A stretch of DNA of 64,000 nucleotides from Lentilactobacillus kisonensis DSM 19906 = JCM 15041 (GTDB lineage Bacteria; Bacillota; Bacilli; Lactobacillales; Lactobacillaceae): the NCBI RefSeq assembly GCF_001434135.1, contig NZ_AZEB01000009.1, positions 1-64,000 of the forward strand, read 5' to 3'. Within the stretch, counting starts at the first letter, position 1, and each line of letters opens with the position of its first letter. Position numbers and translations under genes: made by a program. Of this stretch, positions 18,550 through 27,444 are shown piece by piece. The notes below the pieces were generated by a model, which did no database searches, had not been told where the DNA came from, and saw only the letters and a program-made list of their open reading frames with translations.

Positions 18550-19344
18550 CTACCCCTTAGTTCCACTATCAGCTATGATATTGCGCTGAGCCTGCGCCAT
18601 CTGTAGTAATAGTTTGGCTTCACTTGGATTATTGGTCCTAGCCGCAAATTGCCGTAACAGGCCATCATTAACGTGGGCATCAGTAATTCGCCCCGACTCA
18701 TCCTGAATTGCTTTGGCCTTCTTGCCAACCTTATTAGCAAGTTTAGGGGCAAAGTCAGCGAAAGTCGTTGCAGCGTACCTTACCGTCTTCGCCTTCTTGC
18801 GGATTTGATGAACCCGGCCATAATTGTTAAAATCCAATCGGTCATAATTCCGAATAACCTTATCAGTACGGCGTTTCAGTTCTCGAACAATATATTTATG
18901 CCAATCAGTTGTTTTGTCAAACGCGAGTGTTTTTAGATGTTCCTCAATGTTATCTAGGTCCGCCATTAACTGCTGCTGACTTGCTGCCGCCAGCACCTGG
19001 TGCATTGCCGCCTCACGTTTATCATGAAAGTCTTGAAATAGACTCTGGTAATCACTTTGACTATCGGGGTGAGCATACGCAAAACTACTAGCTTGTGAAA
19101 TTAGCACATCGAGTTCACGAAGTGGTCCAAATATCATTGCGGCATCACTCAGCGTTTGGTCAATATCTTCAAAGGTGGTTTGTGGGATTTCCTGCTTTAA
19201 AAACTTAAATAGCCCGCGCAATGTTCGAATTGACACTCGCAAATCATGCACCCGGTCAATGGAATATGGATTGTTTTGAAAACGGATAAGTTCAGTTTGA
19301 ATTAGATTGAATTTTTCAGCTAAAACTTGTTGAACTGATTTCAT
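18550..19344 (-). CDS. CHAD domain protein
   Basis: A helical protein of about 264 residues of the CHAD family (conserved histidine alpha-helical domain). The diagnostic HDLRVSIRTLRG and the second HQIRKKAKTVRYA are present. CHAD proteins bind polyphosphate, often at polyphosphate granules or linked to CYTH phosphatases; no CYTH gene is adjacent. ATG at 19342-19344 has GAGG upstream; an earlier in-frame ATG at 19368 is less likely. Monocistronic. Confidence 0.82.
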   Translation of the reverse strand: MKSVQQVLAEKFNLIQTELIRFQNNPYSIDRVHDLRVSIRTLRGLFKFLKQEIPQTTFEDIDQTLSDAAMIFGPLRELDVLISQASSFAYAHPDSQSDYQSLFQDFHDKREAAMHQVLAAASQQQLMADLDNIEEHLKTLAFDKTTDWHKYIVRELKRRTDKVIRNYDRLDFNNYGRVHQIRKKAKTVRYAATTFADFAPKLANKVGKKAKAIQDESGRITDAHVNDGLLRQFAARTNNPSEAKLLLQMAQAQRNIIADSGTKG

Positions 19345-19599
19345 TTCTTTGCCTCTTCTCATTAACAAACTGTGGCCATAATATCGAATCGAGTCTCTTT
19401 AACTACTATTATATATTGGTTAACCGCCCCTATGTATAAACACGTGAATTTTTCTGTTGATTAGTTCATAATGGATTCTAACAGTTTGCTAAATTATCCC
19501 AATTTATGCTTGTCTTTTTTGGTATCACGCAGTAATATAGTTCGGTACCTAAATAAGCAAACAATTATCACTTAAAAAGAACCTGGAAGGAGTCGCAAC

Positions 19600-21336
19600 A
19601 TGCTAAAAATTGCCAAGAACCGGATCTCGTATCTGGCAGTCCTTGGAGCGGTGTTATTCATGGCCGTCCAAGTAATTGCCAACCTAAACCTCCCCAGCTT
19701 AACCTCAGACATCGTTAACAACGGGGTAGCCAAGGGCGACATTCCGTGTATTTGGAAGGTCGGAGCCGAGATGGCCGGCTTCTCATTAATCAGTATTTTT
19801 GCGGCAATCTGCAACGTCTTTTTGGCGGCCAGAACGTCGCAAAAGTTGGGGCAGAATCTGCGAAGTGACGTTTACCGGAAAGTCATTAATTTTACAAAGG
19901 ATGAATATGATCAGATTGAAACGTCCTCTTTGATTACCCGGACAACTAACGACGTGGTTCAGATCCAAAACGTTGCCATCATCATGTTACGGATGATGCT
20001 AATGGCGCCAATTATGTTAATCGGGGCCAGCTTTCTGGCATATACCAAAGATCACCAGTTAACGATGATCTTCTTAATTGTGCTGCCAATCATGATTGTC
20101 TTTGTCGGGCTGCTCCTGTACTTCTCCGTGCCACTCTTTAGAGCCATGCAGACAAAAACCGACAAGATTAACCGAATTTTTCGAGAAGGTCTGACAGGTG
20201 TCCGGGTTATTCGAGCATTCCGCCAAGATCAATTTGAGCAAGACCGCTTTGAAGATGCCAACAAAGACTATACCGATAATGCCATCAAGGTTAACACCAT
20301 TATTGCCTTAGCCTTTCCCGTTATGACGTTAATCATGAGTGGAACCAACGTTGCCATCGTCTGGTTTGGCGCCAAGTTAATCGGCAGCCAAGCCATGCAG
20401 GTTGGTAACCTAATTGCATTCATGAGTTATGCAATGCAAATTTTGATGAGCTTCATGATGCTCTCAATGGTCTTTGTCTTCATCCCCAGAGCTCAGGCAT
20501 CTGCCAAACGAATTCAAACGGTTCTAGCTTTAAAATCAACCATGAAACAGGCACCCAAACCAGCTGTGCTTGACCCCCATGCTAAAAATCACACTTTAAA
20601 ATTTGCCGACGTCGGCTACCGCTATCATAGCGCCGAGCAGCCAGCGTTAAGCGACATTGATTTTGAAGCTCATAGTGGCCAAACAGTGGCTATTATTGGT
20701 GGAACTGGTTCCGGAAAGACGACCCTGGTCAGTCTGATCCCCCGTTTTTATGACGTTGGTAAAGGTAAAATCGAATTAGACGGGCACAACATTAATGACC
20801 TTTCAATGGTTGCCCTTCGAGACCAAATTTCATTAGTTCCCCAAAAAGCGACGTTATTTACCGGTACTGTGCGGAATAATTTGAAATACGGAAATGACAA
20901 CGCCACTGACGATCAAATTTGGCATGCCCTAGAAATCGCTCGGGCAAAGGACTTCATTGAGGAAGATCCAAAGGGCCTAGATCTTCAGGTAGAACAAGGC
21001 GGTGACAACTTCTCAGGTGGTCAAAAGCAACGGTTAGCAATTGCCCGGGCCCTCGTTAAAAAGTCCTCCGTTTACGTTTTCGATGATTCGTTTTCTGCGT
21101 TAGACTTTAAGACCGATGCCGACTTACGAGCAGCTTTGCGAGCCGATAAGCATATCCAACAAAGCATCACCGTTATCGTTGCGCAACGAATCGCAACGGT
21201 TGCTGACGCTGATTTAATTTTGGTGTTAGATAACGGTAAGTTAGTTGGCAAGGGCACTCATGATGAGTTACGGAAAACTAACAAGGTTTACCAAGAAATC
21301 ATTCATTCACAACTACGAGAGGAGGATGAAAAATAA
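19600..21336 (+). CDS. Heterodimeric ABC exporter subunit with degenerate nucleotide site
   Basis: A 578-residue half-transporter: six membrane helices (about 15-300), then an ATPase domain. Walker A is GGTGSGKTTL, signature FSGGQKQR. The Walker B reads YVFDDSFS, so the catalytic Glu is Asp, and the H-loop reads VAQRIAT, with Gln for His. These are the marks of the non-catalytic partner in LmrCD/BmrCD-type multidrug exporters. AAGGAG precedes the ATG. The stop overlaps the next gene by 1 nt. Confidence 0.88.
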   Translation: MLKIAKNRISYLAVLGAVLFMAVQVIANLNLPSLTSDIVNNGVAKGDIPCIWKVGAEMAGFSLISIFAAICNVFLAARTSQKLGQNLRSDVYRKVINFTKDEYDQIETSSLITRTTNDVVQIQNVAIIMLRMMLMAPIMLIGASFLAYTKDHQLTMIFLIVLPIMIVFVGLLLYFSVPLFRAMQTKTDKINRIFREGLTGVRVIRAFRQDQFEQDRFEDANKDYTDNAIKVNTIIALAFPVMTLIMSGTNVAIVWFGAKLIGSQAMQVGNLIAFMSYAMQILMSFMMLSMVFVFIPRAQASAKRIQTVLALKSTMKQAPKPAVLDPHAKNHTLKFADVGYRYHSAEQPALSDIDFEAHSGQTVAIIGGTGSGKTTLVSLIPRFYDVGKGKIELDGHNINDLSMVALRDQISLVPQKATLFTGTVRNNLKYGNDNATDDQIWHALEIARAKDFIEEDPKGLDLQVEQGGDNFSGGQKQRLAIARALVKKSSVYVFDDSFSALDFKTDADLRAALRADKHIQQSITVIVAQRIATVADADLILVLDNGKLVGKGTHDELRKTNKVYQEIIHSQLREEDEK

Positions 21337-23231
21337 TGGCTGAAAAAGATACAACCTCACAAGCCTCGGCTAATCAAAGTCATGGCGGCCCTGGTCGACC
21401 AGGCGGCAGTTTCCAGGGCGTCGTCCAAAAGCCCCATAACTTCTGGGGAACCACTCGACGACTACTGGATTATATGCAAGATCGCCTGATTGGCCTAATC
21501 TTGGTAATGGTTTTCGCCATTATCAGTGTCATCTTCCAGATCAGAACCCCCAAGATTCTTGGTGAAGCAACCACTGAAATTTTTAAGGGCTTGATGAAGG
21601 GTAACGCCCAACAAAAAGCCGGCTTCAATATTGGTTCACTTCCCATCAACTACGAGAAAATTTTCCAAATTATTCTCATTGTCATCGTGATGTATCTGGC
21701 AGCGGCCATCTTCAGCTTCTTACAGCAATACATCATGACCCGAATTTCTCAAAATACCGTCTATAAATTGCGGCGCCAAATGAAGCAAAAAATGCGTCTG
21801 GTGCCAATTAAGTATTACGATACCCACAGCAACGGTGATGTTATGAGCCGGGCTGTCAACGATATGGATAACATCGCCAGCACCCTCCAGCAAAGCTTAA
21901 CCCAGGCGGTTACTAGTTTTGTGACCTTCATTGGAACTTTGTGGATGATGTTTACCATCAGCTGGAAGTTAACCCTCATTGCGCTGGTAACCATCCCGCT
22001 TAGCTTAGTTATCGTTGGTATTGTTGCCCCTCGGTCACAAAAATATTTTGCGGCCCAGCAGAAGAGCCTCGGGCTATTAAATAACCAAGTGGAAGAGAAT
22101 TATGCTGGTCAAATCGTTTTAAAGAGTTTCAATAAGGAAAAAGACACAATTGATAAGTTCGAAGTTCAAAACAAGAAGTACTATCAAGCTGCCTGGAAAG
22201 CACAATTTATTTCTGGGATTATCATGCCGTTAATGATCTTCTTGAATAACATTGGCTACGTCTTCGTTGCTGTGGTTGGTGGCATTCAGGTTGCGAACGG
22301 GACGGTGACGCTTGGAAATGTTCAGGCCTTTCTCCAATATACGAACCAGTTCTCCCAACCAATTTCACAACTCGCCAACTTGATGAATACCATCCAGTCA
22401 ACCATTGCTTCAGCCGAACGAGTATTTGAAGTGATTGATGAAGAAGAGATGAAAAATACCAAGGCAAATCGGCCAGTTAAAGAAAATACGGATAACCTAG
22501 TTGAATTGGAATACGTCCAGTTTGGTTATGAAGATGAACTATTGATGAAAGATTACAATTTAGCAGTTAAACCAGGCCAACAGGTGGCCATCGTTGGGCC
22601 TACTGGTGCTGGGAAGACGACTATCATTAATTTGTTAGAGCGCTTTTACGATGTTAAGGGTGGCAGTATTCGCCTTAAGGGTGTTGATACCCGCGACTTA
22701 GACCGCGAAGAATTAAGATCTCATTTTGCAATGGTGCTTCAAGATACCTGGCTATTTACCGGCTCAATCTACGACAACATTAAATATGGTAGAGAAGATG
22801 CCACTAAGGATGAGATTATCGATGCAGCTAAAGCAGCTCACGTGGATGAATTTGTCCGTAAATTACCTAAGGGCTATGATACGGTGCTAAACGAATCCGC
22901 CTCGAATATTTCTCAAGGTCAGCGCCAATTGGTCACCATCGCCAGAGCATTTGTGGCCAATCCAGAGATCCTAATCTTGGATGAGGCCACCAGTTCGGTT
23001 GATACCCGGACCGAAGTTCAAATCCAGCACGCAATGAGTCAATTACTGGAGAACCGGACGAGCTTTGTGGTTGCCCATCGACTATCAACGATTCAAAACG
23101 CCGATAACATCATTGTGATGAATCACGGCGCTGTCGTTGAAACCGGAACGCATCATGAGTTGCTAGCAAAGAACGGCTTTTACGCCAACCTTTACAACAG
23201 TCAATTCTCAGACGACGTGTCGTTTGACTAG
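21336..23231 (+). CDS. Heterodimeric ABC exporter subunit with canonical ATPase
   Basis: A 631-residue half-transporter. A Gly/Gln-rich N-terminal extension of about 40 residues precedes six membrane helices. The ATPase has Walker A GPTGAGKTTI, Walker B LILDEATSS with catalytic Glu and H-loop AHRLST. Its signature is the less common ISQGQRQL. Paired with the upstream gene it gives one canonical and one degenerate site, as in LmrCD. Drug or lipid substrates are typical; none can be assigned here. Confidence 0.88.
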   Translation: MAEKDTTSQASANQSHGGPGRPGGSFQGVVQKPHNFWGTTRRLLDYMQDRLIGLILVMVFAIISVIFQIRTPKILGEATTEIFKGLMKGNAQQKAGFNIGSLPINYEKIFQIILIVIVMYLAAAIFSFLQQYIMTRISQNTVYKLRRQMKQKMRLVPIKYYDTHSNGDVMSRAVNDMDNIASTLQQSLTQAVTSFVTFIGTLWMMFTISWKLTLIALVTIPLSLVIVGIVAPRSQKYFAAQQKSLGLLNNQVEENYAGQIVLKSFNKEKDTIDKFEVQNKKYYQAAWKAQFISGIIMPLMIFLNNIGYVFVAVVGGIQVANGTVTLGNVQAFLQYTNQFSQPISQLANLMNTIQSTIASAERVFEVIDEEEMKNTKANRPVKENTDNLVELEYVQFGYEDELLMKDYNLAVKPGQQVAIVGPTGAGKTTIINLLERFYDVKGGSIRLKGVDTRDLDREELRSHFAMVLQDTWLFTGSIYDNIKYGREDATKDEIIDAAKAAHVDEFVRKLPKGYDTVLNESASNISQGQRQLVTIARAFVANPEILILDEATSSVDTRTEVQIQHAMSQLLENRTSFVVAHRLSTIQNADNIIVMNHGAVVETGTHHELLAKNGFYANLYNSQFSDDVSFD

Positions 23232-23248
23232 GAGGGGAGAAGCTACCA

Positions 23249-24172
23249 ATGAAAAAAATCATCAGTTTATTATTCGCAGCTGCTTCACTAACACTGTTTC
23301 TGAGTGGCTGTGGCAAACCAACTTTGACCGTTTCAGATCATCATTTGAGTGCCAATGCCCTCGCTGTTACTGTTAAGGGCAAGAGTAACCAGGACAAAGT
23401 TCACTATGCCATTAATGGTGGCCCTAAGAAATCAGCCAAAACCCAAAACGGCGCCTTTGTCATCAGCGTGCCAACCAAGGATTATCGACAGACTGTCAAG
23501 CTAACGGCTGACGGCAAGCATCAAACTGTTCAAGTGGCAAGAGCCAAGGTGATCGCCAGTTACAGCAAAGTCCGAGCTTCGTATAACCAAGCACTGACTG
23601 GATCAGCCCTCTCCAAGAAAGACCAAAAGCTAGCGATGGGACTGGCAAAACAAGGTGCTCAATTAAAGAAAGAATCACAGGCATTGAAAGCCAACAAGTC
23701 AACGAGCATGGCCGCTATGCAGCAAAAGGCCAAGCAAGCTGCCGCCCTTCAGCAGCAAGCCCAGCAGCTTAAGCAAACCCAGGCCCAATTGGCACCGGCA
23801 ATGAAACGGGCAAAGGCCAGCGTGGCCGATCAGCTACTGCCAGCCAAGCCAAAGAATGGCATTAGCAATTTAATTTCAAGCCATAAAATGACGTTAAGAG
23901 CTAATTTGCACGATGGAAAGACATTGGGAATTGCCATGATGGTTCCCGTATCCAGCTTAAAACATAAGAGGGATCTCAAGCCATTCATCATGTCGTTCTC
24001 GATCCTAGCTGACAGCGTTGGTGCAAATGCCAAGCACGTTTTAAAGGATTTCCAAAAATCCGCTAAGGCCAAGAAATCAAGTTCAACGACCGCGCCAACG
24101 TTCCATTCAAACGGCATCCAGTTTAGCTTAGGGTACTCGACCACGACACTGTATGTCTTTATTACTAAATAA
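23249..24172 (+). CDS. Lipoprotein with coiled coil, third gene of the exporter operon
   Basis: A 307-residue exported lipoprotein. Signal peptide with lipobox LSGC (Cys at residue 21). Residues 24-95 resemble a beta-sandwich; 110-190 form a Lys/Gln/Ala-rich coiled coil; the C-terminal 100 residues are mixed alpha/beta. No family recognised. It starts 17 bp after the ABC pair with GGAGGGGAG upstream, so co-expression is likely and a role next to the exporter is plausible but unproven. Confidence 0.7.
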   Translation: MKKIISLLFAAASLTLFLSGCGKPTLTVSDHHLSANALAVTVKGKSNQDKVHYAINGGPKKSAKTQNGAFVISVPTKDYRQTVKLTADGKHQTVQVARAKVIASYSKVRASYNQALTGSALSKKDQKLAMGLAKQGAQLKKESQALKANKSTSMAAMQQKAKQAAALQQQAQQLKQTQAQLAPAMKRAKASVADQLLPAKPKNGISNLISSHKMTLRANLHDGKTLGIAMMVPVSSLKHKRDLKPFIMSFSILADSVGANAKHVLKDFQKSAKAKKSSSTTAPTFHSNGIQFSLGYSTTTLYVFITK

Positions 24173-24180
24173 CCCTAATG

Positions 24181-24222
24181 AAAAGGATCGTCTTATGCCA
24201 AATCGGCATGGACGATCCTTTT
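24181..24222. terminator. Rho-independent terminator
   Basis: AAAAGGATCGTC (24181-24192) pairs perfectly with GACGATCCTTTT (24211-24222), with inner ATGCC/GGCAT. It separates two convergent genes. Confidence 0.85.
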
Positions 24223-24239
24223 AAACTATTCACATAAAA

Positions 24240-24920
24240 TTACAACACAAACATCATCGCATCCCACACACAATGCAAAATCGTGCTCGGCCACAAATTC
24301 TTCGAGCGGTAAAAGACCCAGCCAAAGATCAATCCAAGCGGCAGAACTGTCAAGGCATTATTCAACCACCCCATCGCTGACAAGTGACCAACAAAATAAA
24401 TTGGCAAGTGGATGCCTAAAAATAGAAGGGCTTGAATGATGTTCGCGGTCATAAAGTCGTAGCGGTGTAGTAGCCGGTTCATAAAATATCCTCTAAATAT
24501 GAATTCTTCGGCCACCCCCGCAATTAGTGCAACCCCAATGAAACCGTGACGCTCACGGGTAAACAAATCTGGCATAATGGTTAGCGAATGTTGTTCATAG
24601 ATGGCCGTCACCAAAAGATACCCGACAAATAAAATGAGCAATATCCAAAACAAGGTTGGAAAGTGACGATTGTACAATTTTTTACTCAACCACAGTTGAG
24701 CTTGATCTGAATGAAGCCACCAAATTCCCAGCCCAAGCCAAAGGATGGATTTGATTACCGTATTTACAATGAAGTCAGCATAATTTGCAGTAGCTGGCAG
24801 TCTGACGAGTTCATCGTATAAGTAATCTTGAACACCTAACCAAATGAGCCAGAAGATGGCGTATTTGATGGACAGATCTATGAGCCAATTAGTTTGTTTC
24901 AATATTTTCTCCCTTAACAA
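24240..24920 (-). CDS. CPBP-family intramembrane protease
   Basis: A 226-residue membrane protein with about six hydrophobic segments and the CPBP (Abi/CAAX) motif EEFIFRGYF, whose Glu and Arg belong to the glutamate-type active site. A second motif HLPIYF and a third around ILHCVWDA fit. In lactobacilli such proteins serve bacteriocin self-immunity or protein processing; no bacteriocin gene is seen nearby. Divergent from the PadR operon. Confidence 0.8.
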   Translation of the reverse strand: MLREKILKQTNWLIDLSIKYAIFWLIWLGVQDYLYDELVRLPATANYADFIVNTVIKSILWLGLGIWWLHSDQAQLWLSKKLYNRHFPTLFWILLILFVGYLLVTAIYEQHSLTIMPDLFTRERHGFIGVALIAGVAEEFIFRGYFMNRLLHRYDFMTANIIQALLFLGIHLPIYFVGHLSAMGWLNNALTVLPLGLIFGWVFYRSKNLWPSTILHCVWDAMMFVL

Positions 24921-25193
24921 TCATTTATTTTGTTGCTGATGGGCTAATCGACTTCACAACGCAAACTTGTCCGTTTACAGAAACAATCGACCCCGTTCTC
25001 AGTCACCTGCTTCCAATCATCTATCAGTCTATCGATTGACTTCATCTTACTCCGATTGATTTTAAATGGCGACCCTCCTTCCCAGAAGCATGCTGCCGTG
25101 AAAAAAGTTTGGATTAAACTATCAATTATCAAACTAATACTATTGAATTTTAGTACTATGCGTTGTATAGCATTCTCGAAAGGAGGGATAGTG

Positions 25194-25511
25194 ATGAATC
25201 CACAGTTAAAAAAAGGCTTTTTGGAATATTGTATTCTGGCAGTCTTAAACAAAGGCGACTCATATGGATACAAGATCATCAAAGATGTGGAAGCAACTTT
25301 CCCAATTTCAGAATCAACGCTATATCCAATACTAAAGAGGCTAGAGAAGAACGAATACATTACCAGTCATAACGAAATATATAACAATCGTGTCCGTCGC
25401 TACTATCATTTGACGTCACAAGGCATCACCCGGACCAAAGAATTTTTAGCAGAACAAGGTCAGATCGAAGGTATTTATCAATTCGTTAGAGAGGCGTTCG
25501 AAAATGAATAA
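25194..25511 (+). CDS. PadR-family transcriptional regulator
   Basis: A 105-residue winged-helix protein (KGFLEYCILAVLNKGDSYGYKI, then SESTLYPILKRLEKNEYI), a short PadR. ATG at 25194 has AAAGGAGG upstream; the longer frame upstream lacks support. It overlaps the DUF1700 gene by 8 nt. PadR-DUF1700-DUF4097 cassettes respond to cell-envelope stress in Firmicutes; the third member here is broken. A near-palindrome with TAGTACTATGC at about 25151 could be its own operator. Confidence 0.85.
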   Translation: MNPQLKKGFLEYCILAVLNKGDSYGYKIIKDVEATFPISESTLYPILKRLEKNEYITSHNEIYNNRVRRYYHLTSQGITRTKEFLAEQGQIEGIYQFVREAFENE

Positions 25512-26082
25512 AGCTGAGTTTTTAGACAAATTACAAACTAATTTGAAACGATCGCACGTTGTGGATATCAACCGCTATCTCCAAGATTACCGCGAACTCA
25601 TTGCGGATGAATCAGAAGCTCGTTCCGTTAGTGAAGATCAAGTTGTGAATGGATTGGATGATCCTAAGACAATTGTCAGGAATATCATGACTGAAGATCA
25701 TCCCAAGACTCATTTTCCGACCGCGTGGTTAGTGTTACTTATTCTTGCACTAGTTATTGGCTCACCACTCTGGTGTTCCTTACTGCTACTCGGCATTATC
25801 CTCATCTTACTTGGATACTTACTGGTTTGGCTAATTCCAGCTGGGCTAATTGTCTTCTCCCTGTCAGCTTTAGTTATCGGCGCTTATGGGCTGCCAGCGG
25901 GGATTGTTTCCCTATTTAAAGTTGGCGTGGCAATTGGGGCCGCTGAGCTTGGTACTTCTTTGATTGGGTTCAGCTTGGCACTGTTAGTCGGCGCCATCTC
26001 CTGGTGGAGCATTAAGTACTTTTCAATCGCCTCAATTGCTTTTTCAAAGTGGCTCATTAGTAAATTCAAGGAGGCTTATTAA
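25504..26082 (+). CDS. DUF1700 (HAAS) membrane protein
   Basis: A 192-residue protein. The first 70 residues are the helical HAAS/DUF1700 domain (MNKAEFLDKLQTNL, then DYRELIADE). Four to five hydrophobic segments follow. Partner of the PadR gene, with which it overlaps. The family is thought to transmit envelope signals; mechanism unknown. It is followed at once by a degraded gene. Confidence 0.82.
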   Translation: MNKAEFLDKLQTNLKRSHVVDINRYLQDYRELIADESEARSVSEDQVVNGLDDPKTIVRNIMTEDHPKTHFPTAWLVLLILALVIGSPLWCSLLLLGIILILLGYLLVWLIPAGLIVFSLSALVIGAYGLPAGIVSLFKVGVAIGAAELGTSLIGFSLALLVGAISWWSIKYFSIASIAFSKWLISKFKEAY

Positions 26083-26083
26083 A

Positions 26084-26254
26084 ATGTTATTGATTTGGTT
26101 AAAAGAAAACTATTGGTGAATCGCTGGTTTGTTACTGATCTTGGGTTTGGTATTATTTGTTGCTGGACTTGCATTTGGTGGCTTTAGTTTCAATATGTTT
26201 AATTATCCTGGAAATATTGATTATCGGCCTTGGTACTGGTTCTTGGGATTTTAA
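26084..26254 (+). pseudogene. Broken third gene of the PadR/DUF1700 cassette (DUF4097-like N-terminus)
   Basis: ATG at 26084, behind AGGAGG, opens MLLIWLKENYW and then an in-frame TGA at codon 12. Read through as Trp, the frame continues with one membrane segment (IAGLLLILGLVLFVAGLAFG) to a stop after 56 codons. Cassettes of this type usually end with a DUF4097 adhesin-like gene that has such an N-terminal anchor. The C-terminal beta domain is missing. Confidence 0.6.
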
Positions 26255-26277
26255 TAAGATAAGTAAACCTTAGAAAC

Positions 26278-26330
26278 AAAATGAGGAAAACTTCAAGATA
26301 GGTAATTCTAAAAGAAGTGATCCTCATTTT
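26278..26330 (+). terminator. Rho-independent terminator
   Basis: AAAATGAGGA (26278-26287) pairs with TCCTCATTTT (26321-26330), with inner ACTTC/GAAGT, followed by T residues. Confidence 0.7.
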
Positions 26331-26375
26331 TTATTCTGATATTCAAAAGTCATTGCCACTTTAAAGGAGATAATC

Positions 26376-26549
26376 ATGCCTGGTAGAACTCACAACCTTA
26401 TTATTAATATTTTGAAATTAATTAGCTGGCTATTTTTTCATAAATTTTGCCGCCATTATTTGGGAGATCTAACCAGTTTGAATTCATCCCCCACCATTAG
26501 CAGTGTATACTTGAGTCACAATTTTATCATTAAGGAGCCTTCTATATGA
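26376..26549 (+). CDS. Small ORF (57 aa) coupled to cysteine hydrolase gene
   Basis: ATG at 26376 has a textbook AAAGGAG at 8 nt. The 57-residue product is hydrophobic in its first half (LIINILKLISWLFF) and matches no family I know. Its stop overlaps the ATG of the next gene (ATGA), which suggests translational coupling. It may instead be a decayed gene. No promoter is clear. Confidence 0.35.
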   Translation: MPGRTHNLIINILKLISWLFFHKFCRHYLGDLTSLNSSPTISSVYLSHNFIIKEPSI

Positions 26550-27040
26550 AAAATACGGCACTACTAGTCATCGACCTTCAAAACGGTCTTCGAAACACGT
26601 TTAACTTTTCAAACCTTATCGACAAAATCAATCAAAAAATTGATACTTATCATAACGAAGACGCACCCGTTATCTTTATGCAACATGTCGATTCAGACTT
26701 AACATATGGATCTACCGATTGGCAAATCGTTAGCGCTGCTCATTGGTCGGCTAGTGATCGCGTCTTTTTAAAATATCATAGTGATTCCTTCTACGAAACC
26801 GGCCTGGAATCCTATTTGCATCACCTTGGTGTCACCACCATTGATGTCTGTGGTTTGCAGACAGAATACTGTATCGACACCGCAATCCGAGTCGGCCACG
26901 ACCGGGGCTTTAAAATGGTCACCACGACTGGTTTGAATTCAACCTTTGATACGAACGATTTGAGTGCCCAGCAGATCATTAAGCATCACGAAGGAATTTG
27001 GAATGGGGCGTTTGCGGAGGTTGTGGGGCGTAACAATTGA
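26546..27040 (+). CDS. Isochorismatase-like cysteine hydrolase
   Basis: A 164-residue hydrolase of the isochorismatase/nicotinamidase fold. Triad residues are D10 in LVIDLQNG, K76 in FLKYHSDSF and C109 in QTEYCIDTA. AAGGAG lies before the ATG. Substrate (an amide or imide) is not evident. A small ORF overlaps its start. Confidence 0.85.
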   Translation: MKNTALLVIDLQNGLRNTFNFSNLIDKINQKIDTYHNEDAPVIFMQHVDSDLTYGSTDWQIVSAAHWSASDRVFLKYHSDSFYETGLESYLHHLGVTTIDVCGLQTEYCIDTAIRVGHDRGFKMVTTTGLNSTFDTNDLSAQQIIKHHEGIWNGAFAEVVGRNN

Positions 27041-27097
27041 CGCTAATAGGCTAATTTTAAAGAATTAGATATAATAAACCTATAGGTGGTGATAATT

Positions 27098-27334
27098 ATG
27101 ATTGTCAAAACTAAAAAATATGGGAATTCAATCATGATTCCTATTCCCAAAGGTTTTGGAGTTAGCCAAGGTGCTGAATTCATAGCAGTTCAAGATGATG
27201 ATGGTGCCATTTCATTCATCCCAGCTCATCACAATATTTTTGAACAGAATCCAGAATACAATGTTCGAGCTGCGCTTCAGGAAATGGCAATTCCAGATAA
27301 CGGAAATAATACCGGAAAAGAAGACATTTGGTAG
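27098..27334 (+). CDS. MazE/PemI-like antitoxin without adjacent toxin
   Basis: A 78-residue protein. The N-terminal half is a swapped-hairpin AbrB/MazE DNA-binding fold (KTKKYGNSIMIPIPKGFG). ATG at 27098 follows GGTGGTG; the upstream in-frame ATG at 27086 is unlikely. A terminator follows directly, so no co-transcribed toxin exists. Either a solitary regulator or what is left of a toxin-antitoxin pair. Confidence 0.65.
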   Translation: MIVKTKKYGNSIMIPIPKGFGVSQGAEFIAVQDDDGAISFIPAHHNIFEQNPEYNVRAALQEMAIPDNGNNTGKEDIW

Positions 27335-27367
27335 CCAATAAGTTCCCAACTTATGAGCTAAAACACC

Positions 27368-27415
27368 AAAAGCCTTTAGCATTGAGATTTGCTTCTTCAA
27401 ATACTAAGGCTTTTT
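27368..27415. terminator. Rho-independent terminator
   Basis: AAAAGCCTTTAG (from 27368) pairs with CTAAGGCTTTTT (to 27415) with one bulge. It separates the antitoxin gene from the convergent membrane-protein gene. Confidence 0.65.
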
Positions 27416-27444
27416 GTTAATTTATATGATACTATTTCACTTTT

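Noticed and set aside
24944-25360. 138-codon minus-strand frame over the PadR gene
   Set aside because: It is antisense to PadR, has no ribosome site and no sensible protein features.
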